Positions 39,009-49,218 of a DNA stretch of 64,000 nt are shown here, piece after piece. A model generated the notes under the pieces. That model was not told where the DNA came from, ran no database searches, and was given only the letters and a program-made list of their open reading frames with translations. The DNA is taken from positions 1 through 64,000 of the forward strand of contig CANQNF010000008.1 of NCBI GenBank assembly GCA_947625125.1. The letters run 5' to 3'. Every line of letters starts with the position of its first letter. Positions within the stretch are counted from its first letter, which is position 1. A program made the translations under genes and the position numbers. The DNA comes from an uncultured Clostridia bacterium (GTDB lineage: Bacteria; Bacillota; Clostridia; Oscillospirales; Ruminococcaceae).

Positions 39009-41555
39009 ATGATAAAAAAATATAAACTGACCGATCTTGCAAAGGACTTAAAGCTCAGCTCGGCGGAGATATGCGAGGCCCTCGGCCCGCAGTTCGGCCC
39101 CAAGAAGCCGAGCGCTTCTCTGCTGCCCGAGGAGGTCAACTACCTCTTCGAGCTCTACACCCAGAAAAACCAGGCCGAGAGTTTTGATAAATATTTTGCA
39201 GACAAGACCCCATCCCCCAAGCCGGAGCCTGCGAAGCCCGAGCCTAAGCCCGAACCTAAATCCGAGCCTAAGCCCGAGCCTAAGCCTGAGCCTGAGCCTA
39301 AGCCTGAGCCGAAACCCGAGCCCAAGCCTCAGCCCAAGGCCGAGAAAAAGCCGGAACCGAAGCCCGAGCCTGCGAAGCCCGAGCCGAAGCCCGAGCCGAA
39401 ACCCGAACCTAAGCCTCAGCCCAAGCCGGAGCCTAAGCCTGAGAAGAAGCCCGAGCCTAAGCCTCAGCCGAAGCCTGCGCAGCAACCCCGAAAAAAAGAG
39501 GAAAAGAAGCCTGCCAAGAAGCAGGAGCACGGCGAGCGCCAGAAGCTCGTCTCGACCGGGTCGGCCTCCGTCGCCGAGAAGCAGCAGAGAGTCGTCGACA
39601 CGAGGGGCAGCTATGTCAACATAGACAAGTACAACGAGCGCTATGACAATCTTGCCGAGAACGGCCGCAAAAATAACGACAACTACCAGAAGAAGCAGAA
39701 GCTTGTCCAGAAGTCCAAGCAGCAGAAGAAGCAGCAGCTCTCCTCCAAGCGCGAGACCGAGGCCGAGAAACTAAGGCGCTTAGAGCTTGAGCGCGCAAGA
39801 AAGCAGCAGCTTCGGGTCATGATACCCGACGAGATAGTCGTTTCCGAGCTTGCCACGCGCTTAAAGGTCACGGCCTCCGAGGTCGTAAAGAAGCTGATGG
39901 GTCTCGGGGTATTCGCGACCCTCAACGAGACTATCGATTTCGACACGGCCGCGCTTGTCGCCGAAGAATTGGGCGCAAAGGTCGAAAAAGAGGTCGTCGT
40001 CACGATCGAGGAGCGGCTTATCGTCGATGAAGAGGATAAGGCGGAGGACCTTGTAGAGAGAAGCCCGGTCGTCGTCGTCATGGGCCACGTCGACCACGGA
40101 AAAACTTCGCTTCTTGATAAGATTCGTCATGCAAACGTCACCGCCACCGAAGCCGGCGGCATCACTCAGCATATCGGCGCTTACCGCGTGAACGTCAACG
40201 GGCGTGAGATAACGTTTCTTGACACTCCCGGCCACGAGGCCTTTACCGCCATGCGCTTAAGAGGCGCCATGGTCACGGATATCGCGATACTCGTAGTCGC
40301 CGCCGACGACGGTATCATGCCCCAGACCATCGAGGCCATAAACCACGCCAAGGCCGCAGGGGTATCGATAATCGTCGCCATAAACAAGATGGACAAAGAG
40401 GGCGCAAACCCCGACAGAATTATGCAGCAGCTGACCGAGCACGATTTGGTCGTTGAGGCATGGGGCGGCGACGTGGTCTGCGTTCCCGTCTCGGCAAAGA
40501 CCGGCGAGGGAATCGACGAGCTTTTGGAAAACGTTCTTTTGGTCGCGGACGTACTGGAGCTCAAGGCCAACCCGAACCGCCTTGCAAAAGGCTCTGTCAT
40601 CGAGGCAAGACTGGACAGAGGCCGCGGGCCTGTGGCGACGGTTTTGGTGCAGAACGGCACGCTCCGCATGGGCGATATAATCATCGCCGGAACATCGGTC
40701 GGCCGCGTGAGGACGATGACCGACGACAAGGGCAGATCCGTTACTGAGGCAGGACCCGCCGTACCGGTCGAGATAACGGGACTTGACGAAGCTCCGTCCG
40801 CGGGCGATACATTCAACGCCGTCGCCGACGAGAAGCTTGCAAGAGAGCTTGTCGAGCAGCGCAAGCAGGAACAGAAAGAAGAAATCTTCAAGCAGTACCA
40901 GAAAGTCACGCTCGAAAACCTGTTCAGCCAGATATCCGAGGGCGAGATGAAAGAGCTGCCCATCGTCGTAAAAGCCGACGTTCAGGGCTCGGTAGAAGCC
41001 GTAAAGCAGTCGCTTGAAAAAATATCCAACGACGAAGTGCGGGTCAAGGTCATCCACGGCGGCGTGGGCGCAGTATCTGAAAGCGACGTCATGCTCGCCT
41101 CCGCGTCTAACGCTATAATCGTAGGATTCAACGTCCGCCCCGACCCCGTCGCTAAGGCGAACGCCGAGCGCGACGGCGTGGATATGAGATTATACCGCGT
41201 CATCTACGACGCCATAGAAGAAATTCAGACCGCTATGAAAGGCATGCTCGCCCCGAAATTCAAAGAGGTCGACACCGCAAGAGTCGAAGTCCGCCAGGTT
41301 TATAAGATCACCGGCGTCGGAGCGGTCGCGGGCTGCTACGTTCTTGACGGAAAAATTTCCCGTAACGATCAGGTTCGGGTCGTTCGCGACGGCATCGTCA
41401 TCGCCGACGACAAAATGTCGAGCCTCAAAAGATTCAAGGACAACGTCAGAGACGTCGCCGCAGGCTTCGAGTGCGGCATAACTCTTGAAAAATTCAACGA
41501 CTTCAAAGAGGGAGATATCTTTGAGGGTTATATCATGCAGGAGGACGAAAGATAG
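39009..41555 (+). CDS. infB: Translation initiation factor IF-2
   Basis: I choose the ATG at 39009 ([14 protein letters not shown]), which has AAAAGGAG at 7 bases; the ATG at 39003 is too close to that site. The 848-residue GTPase has an N-terminal domain, a long Lys/Pro/Glu repeat linker (about 67-165), a second IF2_N domain, then the G domain with [11 protein letters not shown] (near 359), [13 protein letters not shown] and SAKTGEG, and the C-terminal domains ending in [23 protein letters not shown]. It loads initiator tRNA on the 30S subunit. Confidence 0.97.
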   Translation: MIKKYKLTDLAKDLKLSSAEICEALGPQFGPKKPSASLLPEEVNYLFELYTQKNQAESFDKYFADKTPSPKPEPAKPEPKPEPKSEPKPEPKPEPEPKPEPKPEPKPQPKAEKKPEPKPEPAKPEPKPEPKPEPKPQPKPEPKPEKKPEPKPQPKPAQQPRKKEEKKPAKKQEHGERQKLVSTGSASVAEKQQRVVDTRGSYVNIDKYNERYDNLAENGRKNNDNYQKKQKLVQKSKQQKKQQLSSKRETEAEKLRRLELERARKQQLRVMIPDEIVVSELATRLKVTASEVVKKLMGLGVFATLNETIDFDTAALVAEELGAKVEKEVVVTIEERLIVDEEDKAEDLVERSPVVVVMGHVDHGKTSLLDKIRHANVTATEAGGITQHIGAYRVNVNGREITFLDTPGHEAFTAMRLRGAMVTDIAILVVAADDGIMPQTIEAINHAKAAGVSIIVAINKMDKEGANPDRIMQQLTEHDLVVEAWGGDVVCVPVSAKTGEGIDELLENVLLVADVLELKANPNRLAKGSVIEARLDRGRGPVATVLVQNGTLRMGDIIIAGTSVGRVRTMTDDKGRSVTEAGPAVPVEITGLDEAPSAGDTFNAVADEKLARELVEQRKQEQKEEIFKQYQKVTLENLFSQISEGEMKELPIVVKADVQGSVEAVKQSLEKISNDEVRVKVIHGGVGAVSESDVMLASASNAIIVGFNVRPDPVAKANAERDGVDMRLYRVIYDAIEEIQTAMKGMLAPKFKEVDTARVEVRQVYKITGVGAVAGCYVLDGKISRNDQVRVVRDGIVIADDKMSSLKRFKDNVRDVAAGFECGITLEKFNDFKEGDIFEGYIMQEDER
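39211..39490 (+). repeat. infB: Lys-Pro-Glu repeat tract in infB
   Basis: About 280 bases of imperfect AAGCC(C/T)GAGCC(T/G) units encode KPEP and KPQP repeats between the two N-terminal domains of IF-2. The tract is likely disordered and prone to length change. It explains the long leucine/arginine-rich shadow ORFs on both strands. Confidence 0.85.
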
Positions 41556-41587
41556 TCCTTTTAAGGGTATTTCAGAAAGGATGAATT

Positions 41588-41974
41588 ATGGCTGATTTCA
41601 AGGCCGCAAGGCTTTCATCGGACATCCAAAGAATAATCGGCGGCAAGCTTCGGGACTTAAAAGACCCCCGAATCGATGCGGAGAGGCTGACGGTAGTAAG
41701 AGCGGAAGTCTCACGCGACCGCTCGGTTGCAAAGATCTATGTGTCGAGCCTTGACGGCATGGCGGGCGCAAAGGAGGCCGTAAAGGGCCTTGAGAGCGCT
41801 TCCGGTCTTTTAAGGCATGAGATAGTCGCGGTTCTGGGGATAAGAAAAGCCCCCGAGCTGAGATTTATCGCCGACGACTCCGCGGAATATTCCGCTCATA
41901 TCTCAAAGCTGCTTCGGGACTTAAACATTCCCGACGACGGCGGGACGGAGGTACAAGACGATGAAAAGGATTGA
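41588..41974 (+). CDS. rbfA: Ribosome-binding factor A
   Basis: A 128-residue 30S maturation factor with a KH-like fold. RLSSDIQRIIGGKLRDLKDPRI and LTVVRAEVSRDRSVAKIYVS are the RbfA signature; ELRFIADDSAEYSAHISKLL closes the domain. The end overlaps nrnA by 14 bases. Standard operon partner of infB. Confidence 0.95.
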   Translation: MADFKAARLSSDIQRIIGGKLRDLKDPRIDAERLTVVRAEVSRDRSVAKIYVSSLDGMAGAKEAVKGLESASGLLRHEIVAVLGIRKAPELRFIADDSAEYSAHISKLLRDLNIPDDGGTEVQDDEKD

Positions 41975-42917
41975 AACGTTAAAGGAGCTCGCCGAAAGGG
42001 TTTCGGAGCTTGAAGACGCGCTTATTCTGACCCACGGCCACCCCGACGGCGACACCATGGGAGCGGGCCTCGGGCTGTGCTACTATTTAAGGGACAGGGG
42101 CGTGCGCGCAAATCTTAAAAACTCCGACGGCTTCCCGGAGATGTTTTCCTACATTTCCGACAGCTACCGTGATCTTGACTTTGAGCCAAAGACGGTAGTT
42201 TCGGTGGACGTCGCCGACACAAAGCTTTTAAGGTCCCCTCTTGAGGAGGAATACAAGGATAAAATAGACCTTTGCATAGATCATCATTCCTCGAACAGGC
42301 TTTTTGCCAAAGAGGGCTATGTTGACGGCGGCTGCTGCGCCACCTGCCTTATAATTTACGAGGTGATAAATATTTTGGGGGGACGGTTCACGCCGCTTAT
42401 CGCCGACTGTCTCTACACCGGCATCGCCACCGACACCGGCTGCTTCATGTACGAGGGCACGAGTCCGGAAGCTCACCGCGCCGCCGCAAAGCTCATAGAA
42501 TCGGGCGCGCATGCCGCCGCAATTAACAGAAAGATGTTTCAGATAAAATCCCGGGGCAGGATTTTGGCGGAGCAAAAGGTCATCTCCACCATGGAATTCT
42601 CCGAGGATGAAAAGATAGCGGTCATCACCATCACGAATGAAATGATAGACAGTTATCACATCGACCGCTCCGAGCTCGACGGCTTTGCGGGAATTCCCCT
42701 TACCGTCGACGGCGTGGAGATTGGCATGACCTTAAAACAGCAGGCCGAGGACCCGGGCGTCTACAAGGTCTCGGTGAGAACGGTCTCTGCGGACGCAGCT
42801 GCGATAGCTTCCAAATTCGGAGGCGGAGGACATATCCGTGCGGCGGGATGCTCGGTCCCGGGGACTGCCGAAGAGGTCGCCGAAAAGGTGATCAAAGCCG
42901 CAAGGGAGTTTCTATGA
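41961..42917 (+). CDS. nrnA: DHH/DHHA1 nanoRNase/pAp phosphatase
   Basis: A 318-residue enzyme that degrades short RNAs and dephosphorylates pAp. DHH motifs: LILTHGHPDGDTMGAGLGL (near 22-40), VSVDVADTKLL, CIDHHSSNRLF (DHH at about 106-108) and TGIATDTGCF. The DHHA1 domain ends with FGGGGHIRAAGCSV (near 290-303). It lies between rbfA and truB as in many Firmicutes and overlaps both. Confidence 0.93.
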   Translation: MKRIETLKELAERVSELEDALILTHGHPDGDTMGAGLGLCYYLRDRGVRANLKNSDGFPEMFSYISDSYRDLDFEPKTVVSVDVADTKLLRSPLEEEYKDKIDLCIDHHSSNRLFAKEGYVDGGCCATCLIIYEVINILGGRFTPLIADCLYTGIATDTGCFMYEGTSPEAHRAAAKLIESGAHAAAINRKMFQIKSRGRILAEQKVISTMEFSEDEKIAVITITNEMIDSYHIDRSELDGFAGIPLTVDGVEIGMTLKQQAEDPGVYKVSVRTVSADAAAIASKFGGGGHIRAAGCSVPGTAEEVAEKVIKAAREFL

Positions 42918-43789
42918 TAGGGGTCCTGCCCGTCGACAAGCCGGAGGGCTTTACCTCGTTTGACGTTATCGCCAAGCTTCGGGGCATTCTAAAAATAAAG
43001 CGCCTCGGGCATTCGGGAACGCTTGACCCGATGGCGACGGGGGTCCTGCCGGTGTTTATCGGCAGGGCGACAAGGGCTATTGATCTTTTGCCGGACATTG
43101 AAAAGCGCTACATCGCGGGCTTTGCGCTCGGTTATTCTACCGACACCCAGGACGTCACGGGCGCTGTCCTTGAGCGCTCCGAAAAAAGGGCGGCGGAGGA
43201 TGAAATAAACAAAATTCTTCCTCGGTTTACGGGAAAAATTTCGCAGCTCCCGCCGATGTATTCTGCGGTAAAAGTCGGCGGCAGGCGGCTTTACGACATA
43301 GCCCGCGAGGGAAAAACGGTCGAGCGCGCTCCCCGGGAAATAGAAATTTTCGGGCTTGCTCTTACTCGGTTCGACGGGAAGTCCCAAACCGGCAGCCTTG
43401 AGATACGCTGCTCAAAGGGAGCCTACGTCCGAACGCTTATAAACGACGTCGGCGAGGCCCTCGGCACTTTAGGCGTCATGAGCAGTCTTCGCAGGACTTA
43501 CTCCCAAGGCATTGACATATCGTCATGCATTTCGCTGCCCGAGATCGAGCGCATGGCCAAAGAAAACAGTCTTGAAGATATGATACTGCCGGTAGATAAA
43601 TGCTTTGAAAACTTCGACAGATTGGAGCTTGCCGGGGAGCTGTCCCGAAAATACAAAAACGGACAGAGAATAGCTTACCCCGCCCCCGACGGCAGATACA
43701 GGATATATTCTATTGACGGATTCTTAGGCCTTGGGGAAATAAATAAAAACGAGCTTCGGGCCGTTAAAAACTTTTTCGGAGATGATTGA
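42914..43789 (+). CDS. truB: tRNA pseudouridine-55 synthase
   Basis: The start is the ATG at 42914 (MIGVLPVDKPEGFTSFDVI), overlapping the nrnA stop as ATGA, not the upstream start in the track. The 291-residue enzyme has GHSGTLDPMATGVLPV with the catalytic aspartate (about residue 39), then PPMYSAVKVGGRRLYDIAR and RCSKGAYVRTLINDVGEAL. It modifies U55 in the T-loop of tRNAs. The C-terminal PUA-like part is short. Confidence 0.95.
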   Translation: MIGVLPVDKPEGFTSFDVIAKLRGILKIKRLGHSGTLDPMATGVLPVFIGRATRAIDLLPDIEKRYIAGFALGYSTDTQDVTGAVLERSEKRAAEDEINKILPRFTGKISQLPPMYSAVKVGGRRLYDIAREGKTVERAPREIEIFGLALTRFDGKSQTGSLEIRCSKGAYVRTLINDVGEALGTLGVMSSLRRTYSQGIDISSCISLPEIERMAKENSLEDMILPVDKCFENFDRLELAGELSRKYKNGQRIAYPAPDGRYRIYSIDGFLGLGEINKNELRAVKNFFGDD

Positions 43790-43790
43790 A

Positions 43791-44480
43791 ATGGGCCATG
43801 TCTGCGTGCTGCTCGGGCTGTTCGACGGGCTGCACCTCGGGCATATGAGCGCCGTGAACGAGCTTTTGCGCTTTGGCGGCGAGCGGGTCGTCTACACGTT
43901 CGACTCTTTGAGCGTGAGCACCAAGGGCGGCCGAAAGCTTCTCATGACCGACAAAGAAAAGCGGGAGGCGCTGATAAAACTCGGCGTTGACAGGGTAATT
44001 TCGGAGGATTTTTTAAAGATAAAGGACATCCCGGGGAGGGAGTTTGCGGAAAAAATACTGTGCCGTGAGCTTAATGCCGAAAAAGTCATCGTCGGGGAAA
44101 ATTTTCGGTTCGGAAAAGGCGCTTCGGACGGAGCGCAGGAACTGAAAAGCTACTGCGAAGCCTTAAATATCGGGTTTTCGGCGGTGCCGGTCTTAGAGGA
44201 CGGCGGCGAGCCGATCTCCACGACAAGAATACGAAAGCTCATAGAATCGGGCGATTTAAAAGAGGCCGCCCACCTTTTGGGCCGCAGCTACTCGGTCGGA
44301 GGCATTATAAAGCGCGGAGCGTTTTGGCCGAGCGCCGAAAAAGCCCTGCCGAGGCCGGGCGAATATAAAGTATCGATCAGAATGAATGACGCCGCCGAGG
44401 CCGTTGAAGCCCTGTTTGACGGGACTAAGGCATATGCCGGCAAAGGTTTGTCGGGCACGGCGGAGATGATTTTTGAATGA
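43791..44480 (+). CDS. ribF: RibF-like FAD synthetase with reduced riboflavin kinase part
   Basis: The ATG at 43791 (MGHVCVLLGLFDGLHLGH) has GGAG at 8 bases. The FMN adenylyltransferase domain has the GLFDGLHLGH nucleotide-binding motif and IVGENFRFGKGASDG, ending PISTTRIRKLIESGDLKEA. The normal riboflavin kinase domain (about 120 residues with a GxTLGFPTAN motif) is missing: only about 55 residues follow LLGRSYSVGGIIKRG. The protein (229 residues) is about 80 short of typical RibF, so it may only convert FMN to FAD or be a specialised variant. Confidence 0.8.
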   Translation: MGHVCVLLGLFDGLHLGHMSAVNELLRFGGERVVYTFDSLSVSTKGGRKLLMTDKEKREALIKLGVDRVISEDFLKIKDIPGREFAEKILCRELNAEKVIVGENFRFGKGASDGAQELKSYCEALNIGFSAVPVLEDGGEPISTTRIRKLIESGDLKEAAHLLGRSYSVGGIIKRGAFWPSAEKALPRPGEYKVSIRMNDAAEAVEALFDGTKAYAGKGLSGTAEMIFE

Positions 44481-44499
44481 TAAAACAGGAGGTATAATT

Positions 44500-45942
44500 A
44501 TGGAAGTCAGAACAAGGTTTGCGCCGTCGCCGACGGGATATCTTCACGTCGGGGGCCTGCGAACGGCGCTCTTTACCTACGCCATCGCCAAAAAGGCGGG
44601 AGGTAAATTCATCCTGCGAATTGAGGACACCGACCAGGAGAGATACGTCGAGGGCGCGAACGAGGTCATCTACAGGACCTTAAGAGCAGTCGGCATGGAT
44701 TGGGACGAGGGCCCCGACGTCGGCGGCGACTACGGGCCGTATATCCAGACCGAGCGCAGAGAGATCTATAAAGAATACGCAAAAAAGCTTGTGGAGCTCG
44801 GCGGAGCATACTACTGCTTCTGCGACAAGGAGCGCTTACAGGAGCTTAAGGCCGTGCAGGAGGCCTCGGGCGTGAATCCGATGTACGACAGGCACTGCCG
44901 CAGCTTATCCCCCGAAGAGGTAAAGGAGAAGCTTGAGGCGGGAGTTCCGTACGTCATCCGCCAGAAGATACCCCTTGAGGGCACTACGACGTTCCACGAC
45001 GTGCTCTACGGCGACATCACGGTCGAAAATTCGACCCTTGACGACCAGATACTTCTTAAGACCGACGGCCTGCCGACATATAATTTTGCAAACGTCATAG
45101 ACGATCACCTGATGAAAATTTCGCATGTGGTCAGGGGCAACGAATATTTGGCGTCCGCGCCGAAATATACGCTTTTATATAAGGCGTTCGGCTGGGAAGA
45201 GCCGATGTATATACACGTCGAGCATATCATGCGCGACAAGCAGCACAAGCTTTCCAAGCGCGACGGCGACGCGTCCTATGAGGACCTGATAAATAAGGGC
45301 TATTTAAGCGACGCGATAGTCAACTATATAGCGCTTTTGGGATGGTCCCCCAAGGGCGAGAGAGAAATTTTCACGCTTCCCGAAATCGTCGAGGAGTTTG
45401 ATATTTCGGGCATCTCAAAGTCCCCGGCCATCTTTGACCCCTTAAAGCTTCGGGCGATGAACGGCGAGTATATAAGGGCCATGACCCCCGAGGAATTTGC
45501 AAAAATCGCCGAGCCGTATATCCGAAAGACATGCAAAGGCGATTTTGACATATTGAAAATCGCCTCGCTGTTGCAGCCGAGGACCGAGGTCCTCACCGAA
45601 ATTCCCGAGCAGGTCGACTTCTTCGACGAGATGCCGGACTACAGCCTTGAGCTTTATTCCAACAAAAAGATGAAAACCAGCCCCGAGACCGCTAAGATCG
45701 CCCTTGAGAGAGCGCTGCCGGCGCTTGAAAATATTACGGACTGGAATTTTGAGAGCTTACATGACGCTCTGTTTAATTTGATTGCCGAGATGGAGGTCAA
45801 AAACGGCTACATCCTCTGGCCGGTCAGAGTCGCGATAAGCGGCAAGCAGTTCACCCCGGGAGGGGCTTTGGAGATAGCCGAGATAATCGGCAGGGACGAG
45901 ACCCTTAAAAGGATGAAAAAATCGCTTGACATGCTCGGATAA
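44500..45942 (+). CDS. gltX: Glutamyl-tRNA synthetase
   Basis: The ATG at 44500 (MEVRTRFAPSPTGYLHVGGLRTALF) has GGAGG at 7 bases; the extra N-terminal residues in the track are not needed. The 480-residue class I synthetase has the HIGH-like motif PSPTGYLHVGG (8-18), LRIEDTDQERYVE, and the KMSKS-like KLSKRDGD near residue 252. The anticodon-binding domain is in the C-terminal third. It may be a non-discriminating enzyme if Gat amidotransferase exists elsewhere, which is not visible here. Confidence 0.96.
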   Translation: MEVRTRFAPSPTGYLHVGGLRTALFTYAIAKKAGGKFILRIEDTDQERYVEGANEVIYRTLRAVGMDWDEGPDVGGDYGPYIQTERREIYKEYAKKLVELGGAYYCFCDKERLQELKAVQEASGVNPMYDRHCRSLSPEEVKEKLEAGVPYVIRQKIPLEGTTTFHDVLYGDITVENSTLDDQILLKTDGLPTYNFANVIDDHLMKISHVVRGNEYLASAPKYTLLYKAFGWEEPMYIHVEHIMRDKQHKLSKRDGDASYEDLINKGYLSDAIVNYIALLGWSPKGEREIFTLPEIVEEFDISGISKSPAIFDPLKLRAMNGEYIRAMTPEEFAKIAEPYIRKTCKGDFDILKIASLLQPRTEVLTEIPEQVDFFDEMPDYSLELYSNKKMKTSPETAKIALERALPALENITDWNFESLHDALFNLIAEMEVKNGYILWPVRVAISGKQFTPGGALEIAEIIGRDETLKRMKKSLDMLG

Positions 45943-45955
45943 GGGGGCATAAAAA

Positions 45956-46957
45956 TTGATCGAAGTAAAAAATCTTGTAAAATCCTACGGCGACAAGCAC
46001 GCCGTCGCGGGTATAAGCTTTAAGGCCAACGACGGCGAGATCCTGGGGTTTTTGGGGCCTAACGGCGCGGGCAAGTCCACGACGATGAATATTCTGACCG
46101 GGTATTTATCGTCGACTTCCGGCGAAGCCTACATCAACGGCCACGACATCTTGGAGGACCCCATCGCCGCCAAAAAGGAGATAGGGTACCTGCCGGAGTT
46201 CCCGCCGCTTTACATGGATATGACCGTAAAGGAATACCTGTGCTTTGTGTATGAGCTTCGGGGATGCAGGCTGCCGAGAAACACGCATTTAAAGGAGATC
46301 TGCGAGCTTGTAAAAATCGACAACGTCTACAACCGCCGTATCGCGAACCTCTCAAAAGGTTATAAACAGCGCGTGGGCTTAGCGCAGGCTTTGGTCGGAA
46401 ATCCGAACGTTTTGATACTTGACGAGCCGACGGTAGGCCTTGACCCGAAGCAGATAATCGAGATACGAACGCTTATAAAAAAGCTCGGCAAGAACCATAC
46501 CGTGATACTTTCTTCGCATATTTTAAGCGAGGTGCAGGCCGTCTGCGACCGAATCGTCGTCATAAATCAGGGAAAGATAGTCGCCGACGACACCGCCGAC
46601 AACCTTTCCCGCGAGCTGACCGCCGACCACAAGCTTATAGCCCGCATCGACGGACCCAAGGACGAGGTCATAAAGCTTGTCCAGACCATCCCGGGAGTCG
46701 TGTCGGTAGTCGCGGATATGCAGAGAGAAAAGGGAGTCTGGGAGTACAACATCGAGGCCGTCGAGGGCACCGATATAAGGCGGGAACTTAACCGCAGGCT
46801 CATGTCGAGAAACTGGTATATCTTAGGACTTCGTTCGAGCGAGCTTTCGCTTGAGGATATATTCCTAAAGCTTACGATGGGCGAGAGCGTGACCGAGTTC
46901 TTAGCGGACAAGGCCGAGGACCTTGCCGAGCATTACGAGGAGGCGGAAAAACAGTGA
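45956..46957 (+). CDS. ABC transporter ATP-binding protein (GldA-like)
   Basis: A 333-residue ATPase. Start TTG at 45956 has GGGGG 8 bases upstream. Walker A GPNGAGKST (near 35-43), signature NLSKGYKQR, Walker B VLILDEPTVGLD and the H-loop SSHILSEVQ are intact. A C-terminal accessory region (about 220-333) is typical of GldA/NatA-type exporters. It overlaps the permease gene by 4 bases and forms a cluster with the permease, a GldG-like protein and DUF4340. Cargo unknown. Confidence 0.92.
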   Translation: MIEVKNLVKSYGDKHAVAGISFKANDGEILGFLGPNGAGKSTTMNILTGYLSSTSGEAYINGHDILEDPIAAKKEIGYLPEFPPLYMDMTVKEYLCFVYELRGCRLPRNTHLKEICELVKIDNVYNRRIANLSKGYKQRVGLAQALVGNPNVLILDEPTVGLDPKQIIEIRTLIKKLGKNHTVILSSHILSEVQAVCDRIVVINQGKIVADDTADNLSRELTADHKLIARIDGPKDEVIKLVQTIPGVVSVVADMQREKGVWEYNIEAVEGTDIRRELNRRLMSRNWYILGLRSSELSLEDIFLKLTMGESVTEFLADKAEDLAEHYEEAEKQ

Positions 46958-47658
46958 GCGCAATTTTCAAACGTGAGGCGAGAGCCTATTTCGACTCCCT
47001 CATCGGCTATATTTTCCTGACGGCTTTCTTCGCCGCCTCCGGGATTTTATTCAGCATAACTTCCCTGCAATTCGGCTCCACCGATATGTCGGGGATGTAT
47101 TCGGGGCTGTTCTACATTCTTTTGGTGCTCATCCCGATTTTAACGATGAGAACGCTTTCGGAAGAAAAGCGCCAGAAGACCGACCAGCTCCTGCTGACCG
47201 CGCCCCTGAGTTTGTCCTCTTTGGTCATCGGCAAGTTTTTGGCGGCCATAGTCATATATTCCATCGGAGTATGCATGACCCTTGTCTACGCGGTCGTGGC
47301 GTCGTTCTTCGGCTCGGTCGCATGGCTGACGGTAGTCGGCAACGCTGTGGGCCTTGAGCTTTTAGGCGCCGCGTTCATCGCGGTCGGCATATTCGTCTCA
47401 AGCCTCACCGAAAACCAGGTCATTGCCGCCATAGGGGGCTTTGCGGCGATGTTGGCGCTGTTTCTTATCGGCTCCATCTCGTCGATAATCCCCGTCCCGT
47501 GGATAGCGAATATTTTGCAGGGGCTGTCGTTCTCGGCGCGCTACAACCCGTTCACATACGGAGTATTCGACTTCTCGAACGTGCTGTTCTTTATAAGCGC
47601 CATGGCGATATTCCTGTTTCTGACGGTGCGCGTTTTAGAGCGCCGCAGATGGTCGTAA
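46954..47658 (+). CDS. ABC-2 type permease (GldF-like)
   Basis: A 234-residue membrane protein with about six helices, including IGYIFLTAFFAASGILFSI, GLFYILLVLIPILTM, KFLAAIVIYSIGVCMTLVYAVV and a last helix at 215-228. The segment MRTLSEEKRQKTDQLLLTAPLSLSSLVIGKF is the ABC-2 coupling motif. It partners the upstream ATPase. It forms the membrane part of a Gld-type exporter; no gliding motility is implied in this organism. Confidence 0.9.
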   Translation: MSAIFKREARAYFDSLIGYIFLTAFFAASGILFSITSLQFGSTDMSGMYSGLFYILLVLIPILTMRTLSEEKRQKTDQLLLTAPLSLSSLVIGKFLAAIVIYSIGVCMTLVYAVVASFFGSVAWLTVVGNAVGLELLGAAFIAVGIFVSSLTENQVIAAIGGFAAMLALFLIGSISSIIPVPWIANILQGLSFSARYNPFTYGVFDFSNVLFFISAMAIFLFLTVRVLERRRWS

Positions 47659-47670
47659 GGGGGCGAGCGT

Positions 47671-49218
47671 ATGAATATAAAAGAAACATTCAACAAGCGC
47701 CGCTTAAAATACGGCTCGTTCGCTACGGCTCTGACGGTCTTTGTCATCGCGGCGATAGTTTTACTGAACATCGTGGCTACCATGCTCTTTGACCGGTTCC
47801 CGATAACCCTCGACCTCACGTCCGGCAGCATCTACACCGTCTCCGACGAGACCGCCGAGTATATCGAAACGGTCGAGACCCCGGTCGAGATAACGGTGCT
47901 CGATACCGAGGATGAATACCGTTCCATATCGGATTACACATCCCAGACCGCGGAACTCCTCAAAAACTACACTCAGCACAATTCCGGCATAACGGTAAAA
48001 TATATCGACATGCTCTCAAACCCCGACTTTGTCGCAAACTACACCCAGACCCTCTCGGCAGGCGATATAATAGTAGAGCCCGCCGGAGGCGCGCACGAGC
48101 GGGTAAAGGTGGTGTCGCTCACGGACATTATAAGCGTGCCGGACGACTATGTCAGCTATCTCAGCGGGGCCGAACAGGCCTACGGCGCCGAGTATGCCCA
48201 CTCTATGTTCGTGGCGGGCGAGCAGAGCCGCCAGATAGAGCTTAAATCCAATGCCGAGCAGGCCATCACCTCGGCCATAATGACCGTCACCGACAGCGAC
48301 CCCATCACCGTGGCGGTGCTCAGCTACCCCGGCGCCAACGAGGCCGACGTATCGGGCCTCACCGACCTTTTGGACGTCAACGGCTATCTTATAACGAACA
48401 TCGACATCCAGTCGGGCGAGATTTCGGACGACGTGGACCTTGCGATAATCCCGGCCCCGAAGGTGGACTACACCACCGCCGAGATAACAAAGCTCGAAAA
48501 CTGGCTTCAGGGCGGCGGCATGCTCGAAAAGGACCTCATTTATGTGGCGTCCGCTCAGCAGCCCGCAACGCCTAACCTCGACGGCCTGCTCTATAAATAC
48601 GGCGTGACCGTCGAGCCGAAGATAATCTATGAGACCGACACGTCCCGCTGGATGGGTCAGGACACCCCGAGCTACACCTTGCAGGACATCGTCACCGAGA
48701 ACTATCTTGAGGACGTGACGAATCTGAACCGTTCATTCTTCGTTCCGGATGCGAGGGCGCTGACCCTAAGATTTGAAAACGTAGATTCGACATACGCATG
48801 CGAGCCGATAATCGCTTCGAGCCAGTCGGCGGAACTGCGGGACATGTACCGCACCGAGACCGAGACGTCGGAGCGCGGAAGCTTCACGTCGGTGGCGGTC
48901 GCAAAGCAGGAGAGAATAAACCAGGACACCCACATCTCCACCTACACCTACGTCGTGGTGTTCGGCTCGGAGCTCATCCTTGACCCCACCGTCATCAAAA
49001 ACCCCGGCTTCAATAACGGCGACCTGATAATATCGATGCTCAACGAGCTGACCGGAAAATCCGAGGGAATAACCATCAAGCCGAAAGCCGTGGCCTCCGA
49101 CACGTTCGAGATAACCACCGCTCAGACGAGGACTCTGACCCTTGTGTTCGCGCTGATAATCCCGGTCGTAGTTTTAGCGCTCGGCACGTTCGTCTGGATA
49201 AGGAGGAGGCATAAATAA
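47671..49218 (+). CDS. GldG-like ABC transporter auxiliary protein
   Basis: A 515-residue protein with an N-terminal helix (FATALTVFVIAAIVLLNIVATML), a large extracytoplasmic part starting with FPITLDLTSGSIYTVSDETAEYI (the ABC_transp_aux signature), and a C-terminal helix (LTLVFALIIPVVVLALGTFVWI). It is one base from overlapping DUF4340. In relatives it acts with the ABC exporter. Function of the export system is not known. Confidence 0.85.
   Translation: MNIKETFNKRRLKYGSFATALTVFVIAAIVLLNIVATMLFDRFPITLDLTSGSIYTVSDETAEYIETVETPVEITVLDTEDEYRSISDYTSQTAELLKNYTQHNSGITVKYIDMLSNPDFVANYTQTLSAGDIIVEPAGGAHERVKVVSLTDIISVPDDYVSYLSGAEQAYGAEYAHSMFVAGEQSRQIELKSNAEQAITSAIMTVTDSDPITVAVLSYPGANEADVSGLTDLLDVNGYLITNIDIQSGEISDDVDLAIIPAPKVDYTTAEITKLENWLQGGGMLEKDLIYVASAQQPATPNLDGLLYKYGVTVEPKIIYETDTSRWMGQDTPSYTLQDIVTENYLEDVTNLNRSFFVPDARALTLRFENVDSTYACEPIIASSQSAELRDMYRTETETSERGSFTSVAVAKQERINQDTHISTYTYVVVFGSELILDPTVIKNPGFNNGDLIISMLNELTGKSEGITIKPKAVASDTFEITTAQTRTLTLVFALIIPVVVLALGTFVWIRRRHK

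Noticed and set aside
39048-39530. Leucine/arginine-rich minus-strand ORF
   Set aside because: Shadow of the Lys-Pro-Glu repeat tract of infB; extreme low complexity without start signal.
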